A model generated the notes under the pieces. The model was not told the origin of the DNA and did no database searches. It saw only the letters and a list, made by a program, of their open reading frames with translations. DNA of 64,000 nucleotides, from NCBI RefSeq assembly GCF_003290185.1, contig NZ_QNFY01000007.1, positions 124,001 to 188,000 of the forward strand. The letters run 5' to 3'. Of this stretch, positions 39,143-48,086 are shown piece by piece. How positions within the stretch are numbered: position 1 is the stretch's first letter; each line of letters starts with the position of its first letter. This stretch comes from Chryseobacterium lathyri. GTDB taxonomy: Bacteria > Bacteroidota > Bacteroidia > Flavobacteriales > Weeksellaceae. A program made the translations under genes and the position numbers.

Positions 39143-41758
39143 TTATATAGTCATTCTTGGTTTCATAAGCTTGGCAACTGTTGCCGTCCATCCAGTCTGG
39201 TGGGAGGCTCCTACGCCCCGGCCATTGTCTCCATGGAAATATTCAAAGAAAGTAATATAATCTTTAAAATGTTCATCATAGTTAAACTTGGCATTACCTC
39301 CGTTAAAAGGTCTCTGTCCATCTTCATCCTTTAAAAACAGCGAACATAATCTTTTGCTGATATTCTGTGCCACTTCATCCAGGTTTTTTTTCTCACCACT
39401 TCCGGTAGGGAATTCTACCTTTAAGCTGTTGCCATAATAAAAATGAAAACGCTGTAAACTTTCCACGATCAGGAAATTGATTGGAAACCAGATAGGTCCT
39501 CTCCAGTTACTGTTGCCACCGAACATCCGGCTGTCACTTTCTGCAGGCGTATAATACACTACATTTTCCGTTCCGTGAACTGAGAATACAAACGGATTTT
39601 CCTCATATACTTTTGACATAGCACGGATTCCGTAAGAACTTAAAAATTCGTTCTCATCAAGCATTCTTTTTAAAACCTTTGTCAGCCTGTTCTTACGCAA
39701 AATGCTCATCAGGTGCTTTCTGCCTTGTCCTTCCTCGTCCCAGTGGGAAACCAGCTTCGTAAGTTCAGGTTTGTTTTTTAATACCCAGTCCATTCTTGCC
39801 TGAAAATTAGGCATTTTTTCCAGTAATTTATGATCTACAATTTCCACGGCAAACATCGGGATTAATCCTACGATGCTTCTCAATTTTAAAGAAACACTAT
39901 CCCCGTTACCAAGCTGCAGCACGTCATAGAAAAAGCCGTCCTCTTCATTCCATAAACCTTCCTTGCCTTCACCCAGATTTTCCATAGCTTCTGCGATATA
40001 CAGATAATGTTCAAAAAACTTGATGGCCATATCTTCGTATACCTGATAGTACTGAGCAAGCTCCATAGCAATCCGCATCATATTAAGAGCGTACATAGCC
40101 ATCCAGCTTGTTCCGTCAGCCTGTTCAAGATGTTGCCCATCCTTCAGCTCCATATTACGGTCAAAAGCACCAATGTTATCCAGACCAAGGAATCCGCCGC
40201 CAAAAATATTGTTACCGCTTTTATCCTTTCGATTCACCCACCATGTAAAGTTCAGAAGAAGTTTCTGGAAAACCTTTTCAAGGAATAAAAGATCAGGTTT
40301 GCCATTTTGCTTTTCATCAATCTTAAAAACACGGAAGCATGACCATGCATGTACCGGTGGATTTACGTCGCTCAGGTTCCATTCATAAGCAGGAAGCTGC
40401 CCATTCGGATGCATATACCATTCCTTTGTTAAAAGCAGAAGCTGCCCTTTGGCAAACTCTCCGTCGATGATAGAAAAAGGAACGCAGTGAAACGCCAGAT
40501 CCCACGTTGCATACCAAGGGTATTCCCATTTATCAGGCATGGAAATGATATCCTTATTGTGAAGATGGTTCCATTCTGTATTTCTAACATATTCATTGAA
40601 GTTTCTGGGAGCTTCGTAGTTTGGATCGCCCTTCAGCCACTTTCCTACATTATAATGATAGAACTGTTTGTTCCAAAGAAGCCCTGCAAATGCCTGCCGC
40701 TGAACATTCCTTTCATCTTCATTCGTCGTTTCGCTCTGAATCTCATTGTAGAACTCATCCGTCTCGGCAATTCTGGTATTGAAGATCTCATCAAATTGAT
40801 CAAAAGGTTCATCTGTTTCATCGGGACATAGCCTGAAATCAAAAATTTTGGACTGTCCCGCTCCAATCATTTCATCAATAATAAAAGATGCTTTGGTACC
40901 CCTTTTTTCAGGATTTACCGTATTACTTCCATAAATGATATGATCATTTATTCCATCTTTAAAATAGGTGTTTCCCAGATAAGGAGCTCCATATAATTTT
41001 GGGGTATTGGTTTCATTTTCACAGAAAGCACTTTTAGCCGCAAGATTTCTTGAATAGAGTTTTTTAATCGAAATGCTGTCATGGTTAATATCAATACATC
41101 CGTCATAGGAAGCATTCATTTGGCCCTTATATGTATTGTAACCCCATTTCCAGTTATTTCGGAACCAGGCAGTTGGAGCTATAACGATGGGAGCATCCTG
41201 CCGGCTTCTGTTGTGAACTGTTACTCTTGCAAGAATATCATTGTGGTCTCCCTTACAATATTCAATGAAAATATCGAAATATTCATCGTTATTAAAAATT
41301 CCCGTATCAAATATCTCATATTCAGGTTCCTTTTTGCTTCTCCTGCCATTTTCAGCAACAAGATCATCGTAAGGAAATGCATTGATCGGATATTTATACA
41401 CCATTTTCATATAGCTGTGGGTAGGTGTATTATCTAAGTAATAAAAGAGTTCTTTGATATCCTCTCCGTGATTACCCTGAGGATTGCTTAAGCCAAAAAA
41501 GCGCTCTTTTACAATTTTATCTTTTTTGTTCCAAAAGGAAAAGGCAAAACAGAAAATCTGCTTTACATCGGAGATTCCAGCGATCCCTTCTTCGCCCCAT
41601 CGGTAGGCATAACTTTCTGCATTATTATGGTTGGCGTAATGCCAGGCATTTCCGTTCGGGCTGTAGTCTTCGCGTACATTTCCCCATTGCCGGTTGCTGA
41701 CGTATGGACCCCAGTTTTTCCATTTAGAATCTTGTAATCTTTCTTTTTCAACAGTCAT
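39143..41758 (-). CDS. MGH1-like / GH63-type glucosidase-like protein
   Basis: An 871-residue protein without a signal peptide. The N-terminal beta region begins KNWGPYVSNRQWGNVREDY. A long (alpha/alpha)6 barrel follows with WEYPWYATWDLAFHCVPFS, then QADGTSWMAMYALNMMRIA, and FGGNSNWRGPIWFPINFL near the end. These are hallmarks of the MGH1/GH63 glucosidase-like group acting on alpha-glucosides such as mannosylglycerate or glucosylglycerate. The cytoplasmic location fits breakdown of internal oligosaccharides. It is monocistronic. A TAACTTCG element (7 of 8) lies upstream on the minus strand (41786-41779). Confidence 0.85.
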   Translation of the reverse strand: MTVEKERLQDSKWKNWGPYVSNRQWGNVREDYSPNGNAWHYANHNNAESYAYRWGEEGIAGISDVKQIFCFAFSFWNKKDKIVKERFFGLSNPQGNHGEDIKELFYYLDNTPTHSYMKMVYKYPINAFPYDDLVAENGRRSKKEPEYEIFDTGIFNNDEYFDIFIEYCKGDHNDILARVTVHNRSRQDAPIVIAPTAWFRNNWKWGYNTYKGQMNASYDGCIDINHDSISIKKLYSRNLAAKSAFCENETNTPKLYGAPYLGNTYFKDGINDHIIYGSNTVNPEKRGTKASFIIDEMIGAGQSKIFDFRLCPDETDEPFDQFDEIFNTRIAETDEFYNEIQSETTNEDERNVQRQAFAGLLWNKQFYHYNVGKWLKGDPNYEAPRNFNEYVRNTEWNHLHNKDIISMPDKWEYPWYATWDLAFHCVPFSIIDGEFAKGQLLLLTKEWYMHPNGQLPAYEWNLSDVNPPVHAWSCFRVFKIDEKQNGKPDLLFLEKVFQKLLLNFTWWVNRKDKSGNNIFGGGFLGLDNIGAFDRNMELKDGQHLEQADGTSWMAMYALNMMRIAMELAQYYQVYEDMAIKFFEHYLYIAEAMENLGEGKEGLWNEEDGFFYDVLQLGNGDSVSLKLRSIVGLIPMFAVEIVDHKLLEKMPNFQARMDWVLKNKPELTKLVSHWDEEGQGRKHLMSILRKNRLTKVLKRMLDENEFLSSYGIRAMSKVYEENPFVFSVHGTENVVYYTPAESDSRMFGGNSNWRGPIWFPINFLIVESLQRFHFYYGNSLKVEFPTGSGEKKNLDEVAQNISKRLCSLFLKDEDGQRPFNGGNAKFNYDEHFKDYITFFEYFHGDNGRGVGASHQTGWTATVAKLMKPRMTI

Positions 41759-41883
41759 ATTTCATCACTTTTCAAGTACGAAGTTAGTTTTTTTGAAAAA
41801 TAATTCCAATTCCTTCCGCCTGAAGAATTATTAACATAGCCTTGAAACACTTATTATTACACGGTTTTTTAATATTAAATATT

Positions 41884-41908
41884 TTTTCTTTTAAAATTTA
41901 AAAGAAAA
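41884..41908. promoter_or_regulatory. Perfect 25-bp palindrome, candidate operator
   Basis: TTTTCTTTTAAA (41884-41895) is followed by one A, then its exact reverse complement TTTAAAAGAAAA. It ends 4 nt before the TATCTTTG element and covers the place where the -33 element must lie, so a bound dimeric repressor would block RNA polymerase. It is made mostly of A and T, which lowers confidence. Confidence 0.5.
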
Positions 41909-41912
41909 GACT

Positions 41913-41920
41913 TATCTTTG
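41913..41920 (+). promoter_or_regulatory. -7 promoter element of the methionine operon
   Basis: TATCTTTG is an exact TAnnTTTG match. Transcription starting a few bases later would include the complete riboswitch from 41948. Confidence 0.65.
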
Positions 41921-41947
41921 CCGAGCGTTCATTCAAATATTGAAAAT

Positions 41948-42050
41948 GTTATCAAGAAAGGTTGAGGGATTAGACCCTATGAAACCTTAGCAACCCTTTG
42001 TGCAAGCAGAGAAGGTGCTACGTTCTACCAATTTATTTTGGACAGATAAC
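41948..42050 (+). ncRNA. SAM-I (S-box) riboswitch
   Basis: P1 is GTTATC (41948-41953) with GATAAC (42045-42050). Conserved S-box blocks follow in order: ATCAAGAAAGG, GAGGGATTAGACCC, TATGAAACC, TTAGCAACC, then AAGGTGCTACGTTC (consensus GGUGCUAAUUCC). GGTTG...CAACC forms P2. The RNA binds S-adenosylmethionine and shuts off the methionine genes downstream. After P1 there are only weak hairpins (CTGAA...TTCAG and GCCA...TGGC followed by ATTTT) and no strong terminator, so the expression platform is unclear. Confidence 0.92.
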
Positions 42051-42109
42051 TTACTGAAGTTCTTTTCAGCCATTCCTGTGGCATTTTCAATTGTATTAAA
42101 ATAATAGAA

Positions 42110-43048
42110 TTGAAAACAGAACTAAACTATATTAATCTTTCGTATCGTACCTTTTCCCAGAAGGAATACCATATCCCGTTGACTTATCAGATCTTCGGGA
42201 AAGACTTGTTTACAGCACCTGTTATATTGGTAAATCATGCTTTAACCGGAAATTCAAATGTTTCCGGTGAAAAAGGATGGTGGAAAAAGCTGATCGGTGA
42301 AAATCAGGTTATTGATACGACTCAATATACCGTTCTGTGTTTCAATATTCCCGGAAACGGATATGATCATTTTTTAATTGACGAATACGAAGACTTCACG
42401 CCTTCAGATATTGCAGAAATATTCCTGAAAGGCCTTGAAGCTTTACATATCAAAAACCTATATGCCATTATCGGAGGTTCACTCGGAGGAGGGATTGCAT
42501 GGGAAATGCTTGCCAAGCAACCACAGTTGGCGGAGATCTTCATTCCTATTGCCTGCGATTTTAAAACGCACGACTGGCTTCATGCACAATGCCTGGTTCA
42601 GAAATTTCTGCTCAACGGAAATGATGAGCCTCTGCAGAAAGCAAGAATTCATGCTATGCTGTGTTACAGAACACCTCAGTCCTTAAATGACAGATTCCAA
42701 AATAGATACGATCAAAAAAATCAGCGGTTAGAGTCCGAAGATTGGTTGGTTTATCACGGAAATTCATTAAACGAAAGGTTTAGTTTAATATCCTATAAAC
42801 TGATGAATCACTTGCTGATGAATATGAACACTGAAGAAGAGCAGTTAACAAAAATCAGTGCCCGAATGCACTTAATTGCAGTAGATACAGATTTATTTTT
42901 TCCCGCTTCAGAAATTCGAATGTGCTTTGAGCAGCTGAAAGAGAAAAAGAAAGAGGTTTTCTATCATGAAATACAGTCAATTCACGGGCATGATGCCTTC
43001 CTAATGGAATACGAACAATTAAATACTATCATAAAAAATATTTTGTAG
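42110..43048 (+). CDS. metX: Homoserine O-acyltransferase (MetX-like), TTG start
   Basis: A 312-residue alpha/beta-hydrolase-fold acyltransferase. HALTGNSNVSG is the MetX hallmark. The nucleophile is Ser124 in GGSLGGGIAWEM; the Asp in AVDTDLFF and the His in IHGHDAF complete the triad. It is somewhat shorter than classical MetX (about 350-380). It activates homoserine by acetylation or succinylation. No in-frame ATG exists near the N-terminus, so the start is TTG 42110. It is the first gene after the SAM riboswitch, followed after 1 nt by homoserine dehydrogenase. Confidence 0.85.
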   Translation: MKTELNYINLSYRTFSQKEYHIPLTYQIFGKDLFTAPVILVNHALTGNSNVSGEKGWWKKLIGENQVIDTTQYTVLCFNIPGNGYDHFLIDEYEDFTPSDIAEIFLKGLEALHIKNLYAIIGGSLGGGIAWEMLAKQPQLAEIFIPIACDFKTHDWLHAQCLVQKFLLNGNDEPLQKARIHAMLCYRTPQSLNDRFQNRYDQKNQRLESEDWLVYHGNSLNERFSLISYKLMNHLLMNMNTEEEQLTKISARMHLIAVDTDLFFPASEIRMCFEQLKEKKKEVFYHEIQSIHGHDAFLMEYEQLNTIIKNIL

Positions 43049-43049
43049 A

Positions 43050-44588
43050 ATGAGAAATGCTAACGAAATAAAGTTTTTAAAGAACAGATCAATCATCAAA
43101 TTTGAAGGTGAAGATTTCCTGGGCGAAATCGGGATCGACGGAAGAATTTTTAAAGCGCTTACTTTGGCGCGCATCAGTGTAGGAGTGATCTCCCAACAGG
43201 CTATTGAAAACGGAATATCTATTCTGGTAAATGAGGCCGATGCAGAAAAAGCAGTGACCTGCCTGATCGATGAGTTTGAAGCAGAAAGAAAATCAGGAAA
43301 GGTTTCACAGATTTACAGCATCAATAATGTTTCCGTACTAGGATTTGTGGCGGAAGATTTCAATAAAGTACTTGCAGAATTAGCCAGAAATAATGTCTTT
43401 CCACTTCTTCTCAACCAGGTTGCGGCCGAAAAGAGAGTGAATATTGTCGTTACCTCTTCCCAGGATGAGAAAACGAAGAATATCATTGAATCCGAAATTT
43501 TCAAAAAGCCTAAAACCGTTCACTTGGCAATCATTGGTCACGGAAATGTAGGGAAGACTTTAATAGAGCAGGTTTTACAATCTTCTGAAGAAATCAAAAG
43601 ACGTAAAAAGATAGATCTTAAAGTGGTTGCAGTAGCCAATTCAAGAAAAATTGCATTCAATAAAAAAGGTTTTAATACAGACTGGAATGATGAGATTTTA
43701 ACAGCAGAACATCCATCAAATGTTGAGGAATTAATCAACTTCTCAAAAGAAAACCAGCTGGAGAACCTGATCGTGGTAGATAATACGGCAAGCAAAGATT
43801 TTGTGAAAAATTACCATGCACTGGCTGAAAACGGCTTTGACTTGGTTTCATCCAATAAAATATTCAACACACTTCCAATAGAAGAATACCGTAAACTAAG
43901 ATATACGTTGAGCAAAAATAACAGACGTTATCTCTATGAAACCAATGTAGGAGCAGGCCTTCCATTGATTGATACCATAAAACTATTACACCTTTCAGGA
44001 GAAAATATTACAAGAATAAAAGGAGTATTCTCAGGATCGTTGAGCTATATTTTTAATAATTTCTCTGTGAGAAACGATAAATTCTCAACCATTATTGGAG
44101 AGGCGATGGAAAAAGGATATACAGAACCTGATCCGCGTGAAGACCTTTCCGGAAATGATGTCGCAAGGAAACTTCTGATTCTGGCCAGGGAATTAGATTT
44201 GATCAATGAATTCCAGGATATCAATATTCAAAATTTAATTCCTGAAAACCTTTTGTCCGTAGATAAAAACGAATTTATCTCAAGACTGAATGAGCTGGAT
44301 GAAGAATATCGGAAAATTAAAGAGGGCCAGGAGCCAGGACATGTGCTTCGTTATGTGGGCGATCTTCATGGCGATCTTCAGAAAGACAAAGGTCAGCTTG
44401 ATGTGAAATTGGTTTCTGTACCGGGTACCTCTGCATTAGGTCAGCTGAAAGGTTCAGATTCTATTTTTGAGATCTATACAGAAAGCTATGGCGAAAACCC
44501 AATCGTAATCATGGGAGCCGGAGCCGGAGCCCAGGTAACAGCAAGAGGAGTTTTTGGAGATATTTTAAGAGTAAGTGAAACGAAATAA
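43050..44588 (+). CDS. Homoserine dehydrogenase with N-terminal ACT domains
   Basis: A 512-residue protein. Residues about 1-150 look like the paired ACT regulatory region of an aspartokinase (ARISVGVISQQAIENGISILV and INNVSVLGFVAEDFNKVLAE). From 157 a homoserine dehydrogenase follows, with NAD(P) motif IGHGNVGKT (162-170), SSNKIF and the catalytic EPDPREDLSGNDVARKL. The aspartokinase catalytic domain of ThrA is missing. It reduces aspartate semialdehyde to homoserine. The ACT part may give feedback control by threonine or another amino acid. Confidence 0.9.
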   Translation: MRNANEIKFLKNRSIIKFEGEDFLGEIGIDGRIFKALTLARISVGVISQQAIENGISILVNEADAEKAVTCLIDEFEAERKSGKVSQIYSINNVSVLGFVAEDFNKVLAELARNNVFPLLLNQVAAEKRVNIVVTSSQDEKTKNIIESEIFKKPKTVHLAIIGHGNVGKTLIEQVLQSSEEIKRRKKIDLKVVAVANSRKIAFNKKGFNTDWNDEILTAEHPSNVEELINFSKENQLENLIVVDNTASKDFVKNYHALAENGFDLVSSNKIFNTLPIEEYRKLRYTLSKNNRRYLYETNVGAGLPLIDTIKLLHLSGENITRIKGVFSGSLSYIFNNFSVRNDKFSTIIGEAMEKGYTEPDPREDLSGNDVARKLLILARELDLINEFQDINIQNLIPENLLSVDKNEFISRLNELDEEYRKIKEGQEPGHVLRYVGDLHGDLQKDKGQLDVKLVSVPGTSALGQLKGSDSIFEIYTESYGENPIVIMGAGAGAQVTARGVFGDILRVSETK

Positions 44589-44597
44589 TAATTTAAT

Positions 44598-44671
44598 ATA
44601 ACAATTTAACAATGTACTAATTTAACAATGAGATCATTGGTAAATTGTTAAACTGATACATTGCTACATTT
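44598..44671. repeat. Intergenic inverted repeat, long hairpin, upstream of metZ
   Basis: The left part (44609-44632, AACAATGTACTAATTTAACA onward) pairs with the right part (44635-44665), whose reverse complement reads CAATGTATCAGTTTAACAAT. The element begins ATAACAATTTAACAATGTA and is related to the one at 35057. It lies inside the met operon, ending 9 nt before the next start codon. Confidence 0.6.
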
Positions 44672-44680
44672 TAAAACTAT

Positions 44681-45841
44681 ATGGAAAATTTTGAAACATC
44701 AGCGATAAGAACCCAGACTGAAAGAACCCAGTTTGATGAACATACAACACCATTATATCTTACATCCAGTTTTATATTTCAGGATGCAGAAGATATGAGA
44801 GCAAGCTTCGCTGAAGAAAAACCTAAAAACCTGTACAGCCGTTTTTCAAACCCGAATGTGACAGAGTTCACTGATAAGATTGCAATAATGGAAGGCGCAG
44901 AAGCCGGGTATGCATTTGCAACGGGAATGGCTGCCATTTATTCAACATTTGCGGCTTTATTGAATGCCGGTGATCATATTGTCAGCTGCCAGTCGGTGTT
45001 CGGATCTACACATACCTTGTTTACCAAGTATTTCCCGAAATGGAATATCGAAACCACTTATTTTAAAGCTGGAGATGCGGAAAATGTAGAGCAGTATATT
45101 AAGCCTAATACAAAAATTTTGTATCTCGAAACTCCAACCAATCCGGCTATTGAGATTCTGGATCTGGAGTTTTTTGGGCAGATTGCAAAAAAACATAACC
45201 TAATCTTTATTGTAGATAACTGCTTTGCAACGCCTTATCTGCAACAGCCCATTAAATACGGGGCAGATGTTGTTGTACATTCTGCAACAAAACTTATTGA
45301 CGGCCAGGGAAGAGTATTAGGTGGAGTAGCTGTAGGAAAAGCCGACCTTATAAGAGAGATTTATCTTTTTGCAAGAAATACCGGACCGGCGATGTCACCT
45401 TTCAATGCGTGGGTATTGTCAAAAAGTCTTGAAACATTGGCTATCCGTGTTGAAAAACATTGTGAGAATGCCTTGAAGGTGGCTGAGTTTTTAGAGAGCC
45501 ATCCCAATGTAGAATTGGTAAAATATCCTTTCCTGAAATCCCATCCAAGTTATGAAATTGCTAAAAAACAGATGAAGTTGGGTGGAAATATCGTAGCTTT
45601 TGAAATTAAAGGCGGAATAGAAGGGGGAAGAAACTTCCTGGATAAAATAAAATTGTGCTCGCTTTCTGCCAATTTAGGAGATACAAGAACGATTGTAACC
45701 CATCCGGCATCAACTACCCATTCAAAACTGACCGATGAGGAAAGAAACGAAGTAGGTATTACCGCAGGTCTGGTACGCTGTTCGGTAGGTCTTGAGCATG
45801 TGGATGATATCATAGCAGATTTAAAGCAGGCCCTGGATTAA
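44681..45841 (+). CDS. metZ: O-acylhomoserine sulfhydrylase (MetZ-type), PLP enzyme
   Basis: A 386-residue Cys/Met-metabolism PLP enzyme. Lys204 in HSATKLIDGQGRVLGG is the Schiff-base lysine, and the DGQGRVLGG stretch is typical of O-succinylhomoserine sulfhydrylase rather than cystathionine enzymes. FATGMAAI and NCFATPYLQQP are further family motifs. It makes homocysteine from acylhomoserine and sulfide, so the operon uses direct sulfhydrylation; no cystathionine beta-lyase gene is in the operon. Whether acetyl- or succinyl-homoserine is used depends on the MetX-like enzyme. Confidence 0.9.
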   Translation: MENFETSAIRTQTERTQFDEHTTPLYLTSSFIFQDAEDMRASFAEEKPKNLYSRFSNPNVTEFTDKIAIMEGAEAGYAFATGMAAIYSTFAALLNAGDHIVSCQSVFGSTHTLFTKYFPKWNIETTYFKAGDAENVEQYIKPNTKILYLETPTNPAIEILDLEFFGQIAKKHNLIFIVDNCFATPYLQQPIKYGADVVVHSATKLIDGQGRVLGGVAVGKADLIREIYLFARNTGPAMSPFNAWVLSKSLETLAIRVEKHCENALKVAEFLESHPNVELVKYPFLKSHPSYEIAKKQMKLGGNIVAFEIKGGIEGGRNFLDKIKLCSLSANLGDTRTIVTHPASTTHSKLTDEERNEVGITAGLVRCSVGLEHVDDIIADLKQALD

Positions 45842-45894
45842 TTCAATATATGTTTAATGAAATAACTTAAATGGCTTCAGCCAAAATTTATACA

Positions 45895-46905
45895 ATGAAA
45901 AATTCAGAACAACTATACCAGGCAATATCCGAGAGAATATTAATTCTTGACGGCGCCATGGGAACCATGCTTCAGCGTTACAAGTTTGAAGAAGAAGATT
46001 ATCGTGGCGAACGTTTCAAAGACTGGGAACATCCGGTAAAAGGAAATAACGATCTGCTTTCTTTGACCCAGCCTCAGGCAATTGAAGAAGTTCACAAAAA
46101 ATATCTGGAAGCAGGAGCTGATATTATCGAAACCAACACTTTCTCAGGAACAACAATCGCTATGGCAGATTATCATATGGAAGAATTGGTGTACGAACTG
46201 AATTACGAATCAGCAAAAATCGCAAGAAAAGCCTGTGATGAGTTTACTGCTAAGAACCCCGACAAACCAAGATTTGTAGCAGGGTCAATTGGTCCAACCA
46301 ACAGAACGGCAAGCTTAAGTCCGGATGTAAATGATCCGGGATACAGAGCAATCACTTTTGAAGGATTAAGACTAGCCTACAAACAACAGTGTGAAGCTTT
46401 GCTTGATGGTGGTTCGGACATTCTTCTGGTAGAAACCATCTTCGATACCCTGAATGCAAAAGCAGCTCTTTTCGCGATTGATGAGATTCAGGAAGAAAGG
46501 AATATAAAAATTCCAATCATGGTTTCCGGTACCATTACAGATGCTTCAGGAAGAACTTTGAGTGGACAGACGGCAGAAGCATTCCTGATCTCAGTATCAC
46601 ATTTAAATTTACTGAGTGTAGGTTTCAACTGTGCCCTTGGTGCTGATCAGCTGACGCCGTATCTGGAAACATTAGCCCATAATTCAGAATTTTATGTTTC
46701 AGCCTATCCGAATGCCGGACTTCCGAATGCTTTCGGAAAATATGATGAGACACCGGAAGATATGGCAAGACAGATTAAAGAATATGTAGAGAAAGGATTG
46801 ATCAATATTATAGGCGGATGCTGCGGAACCACGCCGGACCACATCAAAGCCATTGCAGATCTGGTAGCAGAATATGCTCCAAGAAAATTGAAAAAATTTG
46901 CATGA
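45895..46905 (+). CDS. metH: Homocysteine S-methyltransferase domain protein (N-terminal half of split MetH)
   Basis: A 336-residue protein with the Hcy-binding zinc barrel: [20 protein letters not shown] at the start, VGFNCALG with the first zinc Cys, and GGCCGTTP with the other two. It ends where the pterin domain would begin in full-length MetH. I choose ATG 45895, which leaves an N-terminus of the usual length; ATG 45871 would add eight residues. It must work with the protein at 48087 to form a full B12-dependent methionine synthase. The two halves are separated by a desaturase gene. Confidence 0.9.
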   Translation: MKNSEQLYQAISERILILDGAMGTMLQRYKFEEEDYRGERFKDWEHPVKGNNDLLSLTQPQAIEEVHKKYLEAGADIIETNTFSGTTIAMADYHMEELVYELNYESAKIARKACDEFTAKNPDKPRFVAGSIGPTNRTASLSPDVNDPGYRAITFEGLRLAYKQQCEALLDGGSDILLVETIFDTLNAKAALFAIDEIQEERNIKIPIMVSGTITDASGRTLSGQTAEAFLISVSHLNLLSVGFNCALGADQLTPYLETLAHNSEFYVSAYPNAGLPNAFGKYDETPEDMARQIKEYVEKGLINIIGGCCGTTPDHIKAIADLVAEYAPRKLKKFA

Positions 46906-46988
46906 TTTAATAGATTTTTTTAATTAAAATATGGAGTAAGTGCTTGATTATAAATGTTATCTTTAAATGAGTCACAAAATTTAACATT

Positions 46989-48080
46989 ATGGAAAAGCCA
47001 AGTTACTTGAAAAATTCAGAGGATATAAGACTTTTTAATGAACTGAGAAAGAAAGTGAATCAGCGTTTAGAACAAATTCCCGAAAACAGGGACATCTATA
47101 TTCAGATCAAAGCGGTTATCCTGCCTTTGGTCTATTTTGCGTTGTATTTCTTTGCTTTATTTAATGCTGACAAACCCTGGATATATATCGGAAGCTTTGT
47201 TTTAATGGGAATCTCCTTGGTACTCATTTATTTAAACCTGATCCATGAAGCAGCTCACAATAACATTTATAAAAGTAAAAGACTGAACTCGCTGGTACTG
47301 CATATTTTTGACTTTGTAGGAGCGAATTCATACATCTGGAAAAAGAGGCATATTGCCAGTCATCATGCCTACCCGAATGTGGATGGATGGGATACGGATA
47401 TAGAGCAGAGCGGTCTGCTTTTAATAGTTCCATGGGTCAAGGCAAAAGGTGTGCAGAAATTCCAGCATAGGTTTTTCTTCCTGGTATACCCTCTTTACCT
47501 GTTCAATTGGATGTTTATCAGGGATTTCAGAGATTTTTTTGATAAAGAAAGAGTAATTTTAAAGACCCAGGGTTCCATTCCCTTCATTGAAAAAATAAAA
47601 ATGGTCATTTACAAGCTGTTCTATTTCTTTTATCAGATCGTAGTGCCTATCCTGTTCTTTAAAGTATCCATAGGCTTGGCTTTAGGAGCATGGGGCCTTC
47701 AGATCATTGCGGCGAGCATTTTTGCGCTCTTTGTATTATTGCCTCTGCATCCGCTTCCTGATAATGCTTTCCCAAAACTGGATACAAAGAATGGGCTTCC
47801 GTTCAGCTGGCTCCGTCACCAGTTTGAGGTAACCAATGATTTAAAAGAAAATAACTGGCTGGTGAGAAATATTTTAGGGAATTTTAATTTTCATGTGGCT
47901 CATCATCTTTTTCCGAATTACAGCTATATGTATTATAACGAGATCACAGAAGAGATCGAAGAATTTGCAAAAGAACACAACTTAGCTTATAAAAGATTTC
48001 CAATTTTTACTGCTTTAGGCAAGCATGTAGATCTGCTGCGGCAGAATGCAAACAACGCCTATTATATTTTAGAAGAATAA
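46989..48080 (+). CDS. Fatty acid / acyl-CoA desaturase
   Basis: A 363-residue membrane di-iron enzyme with three histidine boxes: HEAAH (86-90), HIASHH (121-126) and HVAHH (302-306), with four membrane helices around them (for example PLVYFALYFFALF). It introduces a double bond into acyl chains or hydroxylates a related lipid. It lies between the two halves of metH, 6 nt before the second half, so it should be transcribed under the SAM riboswitch. The link to methionine metabolism is not obvious. Confidence 0.88.
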   Translation: MEKPSYLKNSEDIRLFNELRKKVNQRLEQIPENRDIYIQIKAVILPLVYFALYFFALFNADKPWIYIGSFVLMGISLVLIYLNLIHEAAHNNIYKSKRLNSLVLHIFDFVGANSYIWKKRHIASHHAYPNVDGWDTDIEQSGLLLIVPWVKAKGVQKFQHRFFFLVYPLYLFNWMFIRDFRDFFDKERVILKTQGSIPFIEKIKMVIYKLFYFFYQIVVPILFFKVSIGLALGAWGLQIIAASIFALFVLLPLHPLPDNAFPKLDTKNGLPFSWLRHQFEVTNDLKENNWLVRNILGNFNFHVAHHLFPNYSYMYYNEITEEIEEFAKEHNLAYKRFPIFTALGKHVDLLRQNANNAYYILEE

Positions 48081-48086
48081 AAATTA

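Larger units (their letters stand above)
41759..42109. other. 351-bp regulatory region of the methionine operon
   Basis: It contains, left to right, an AT-rich stretch with the minus-strand glucosidase promoter, a perfect palindrome (41884-41908), a plus-strand -7 element (41913-41920), a SAM-I riboswitch (41948-42050) and a 59-nt leader with two weak hairpins. No coding frame is seen. Confidence 0.7.

Noticed and set aside
39101..41437. Several plus-strand frames of 60-120 residues
   Set aside because: All are antisense to the large glucosidase-like gene and lack recognisable domains or leaders.
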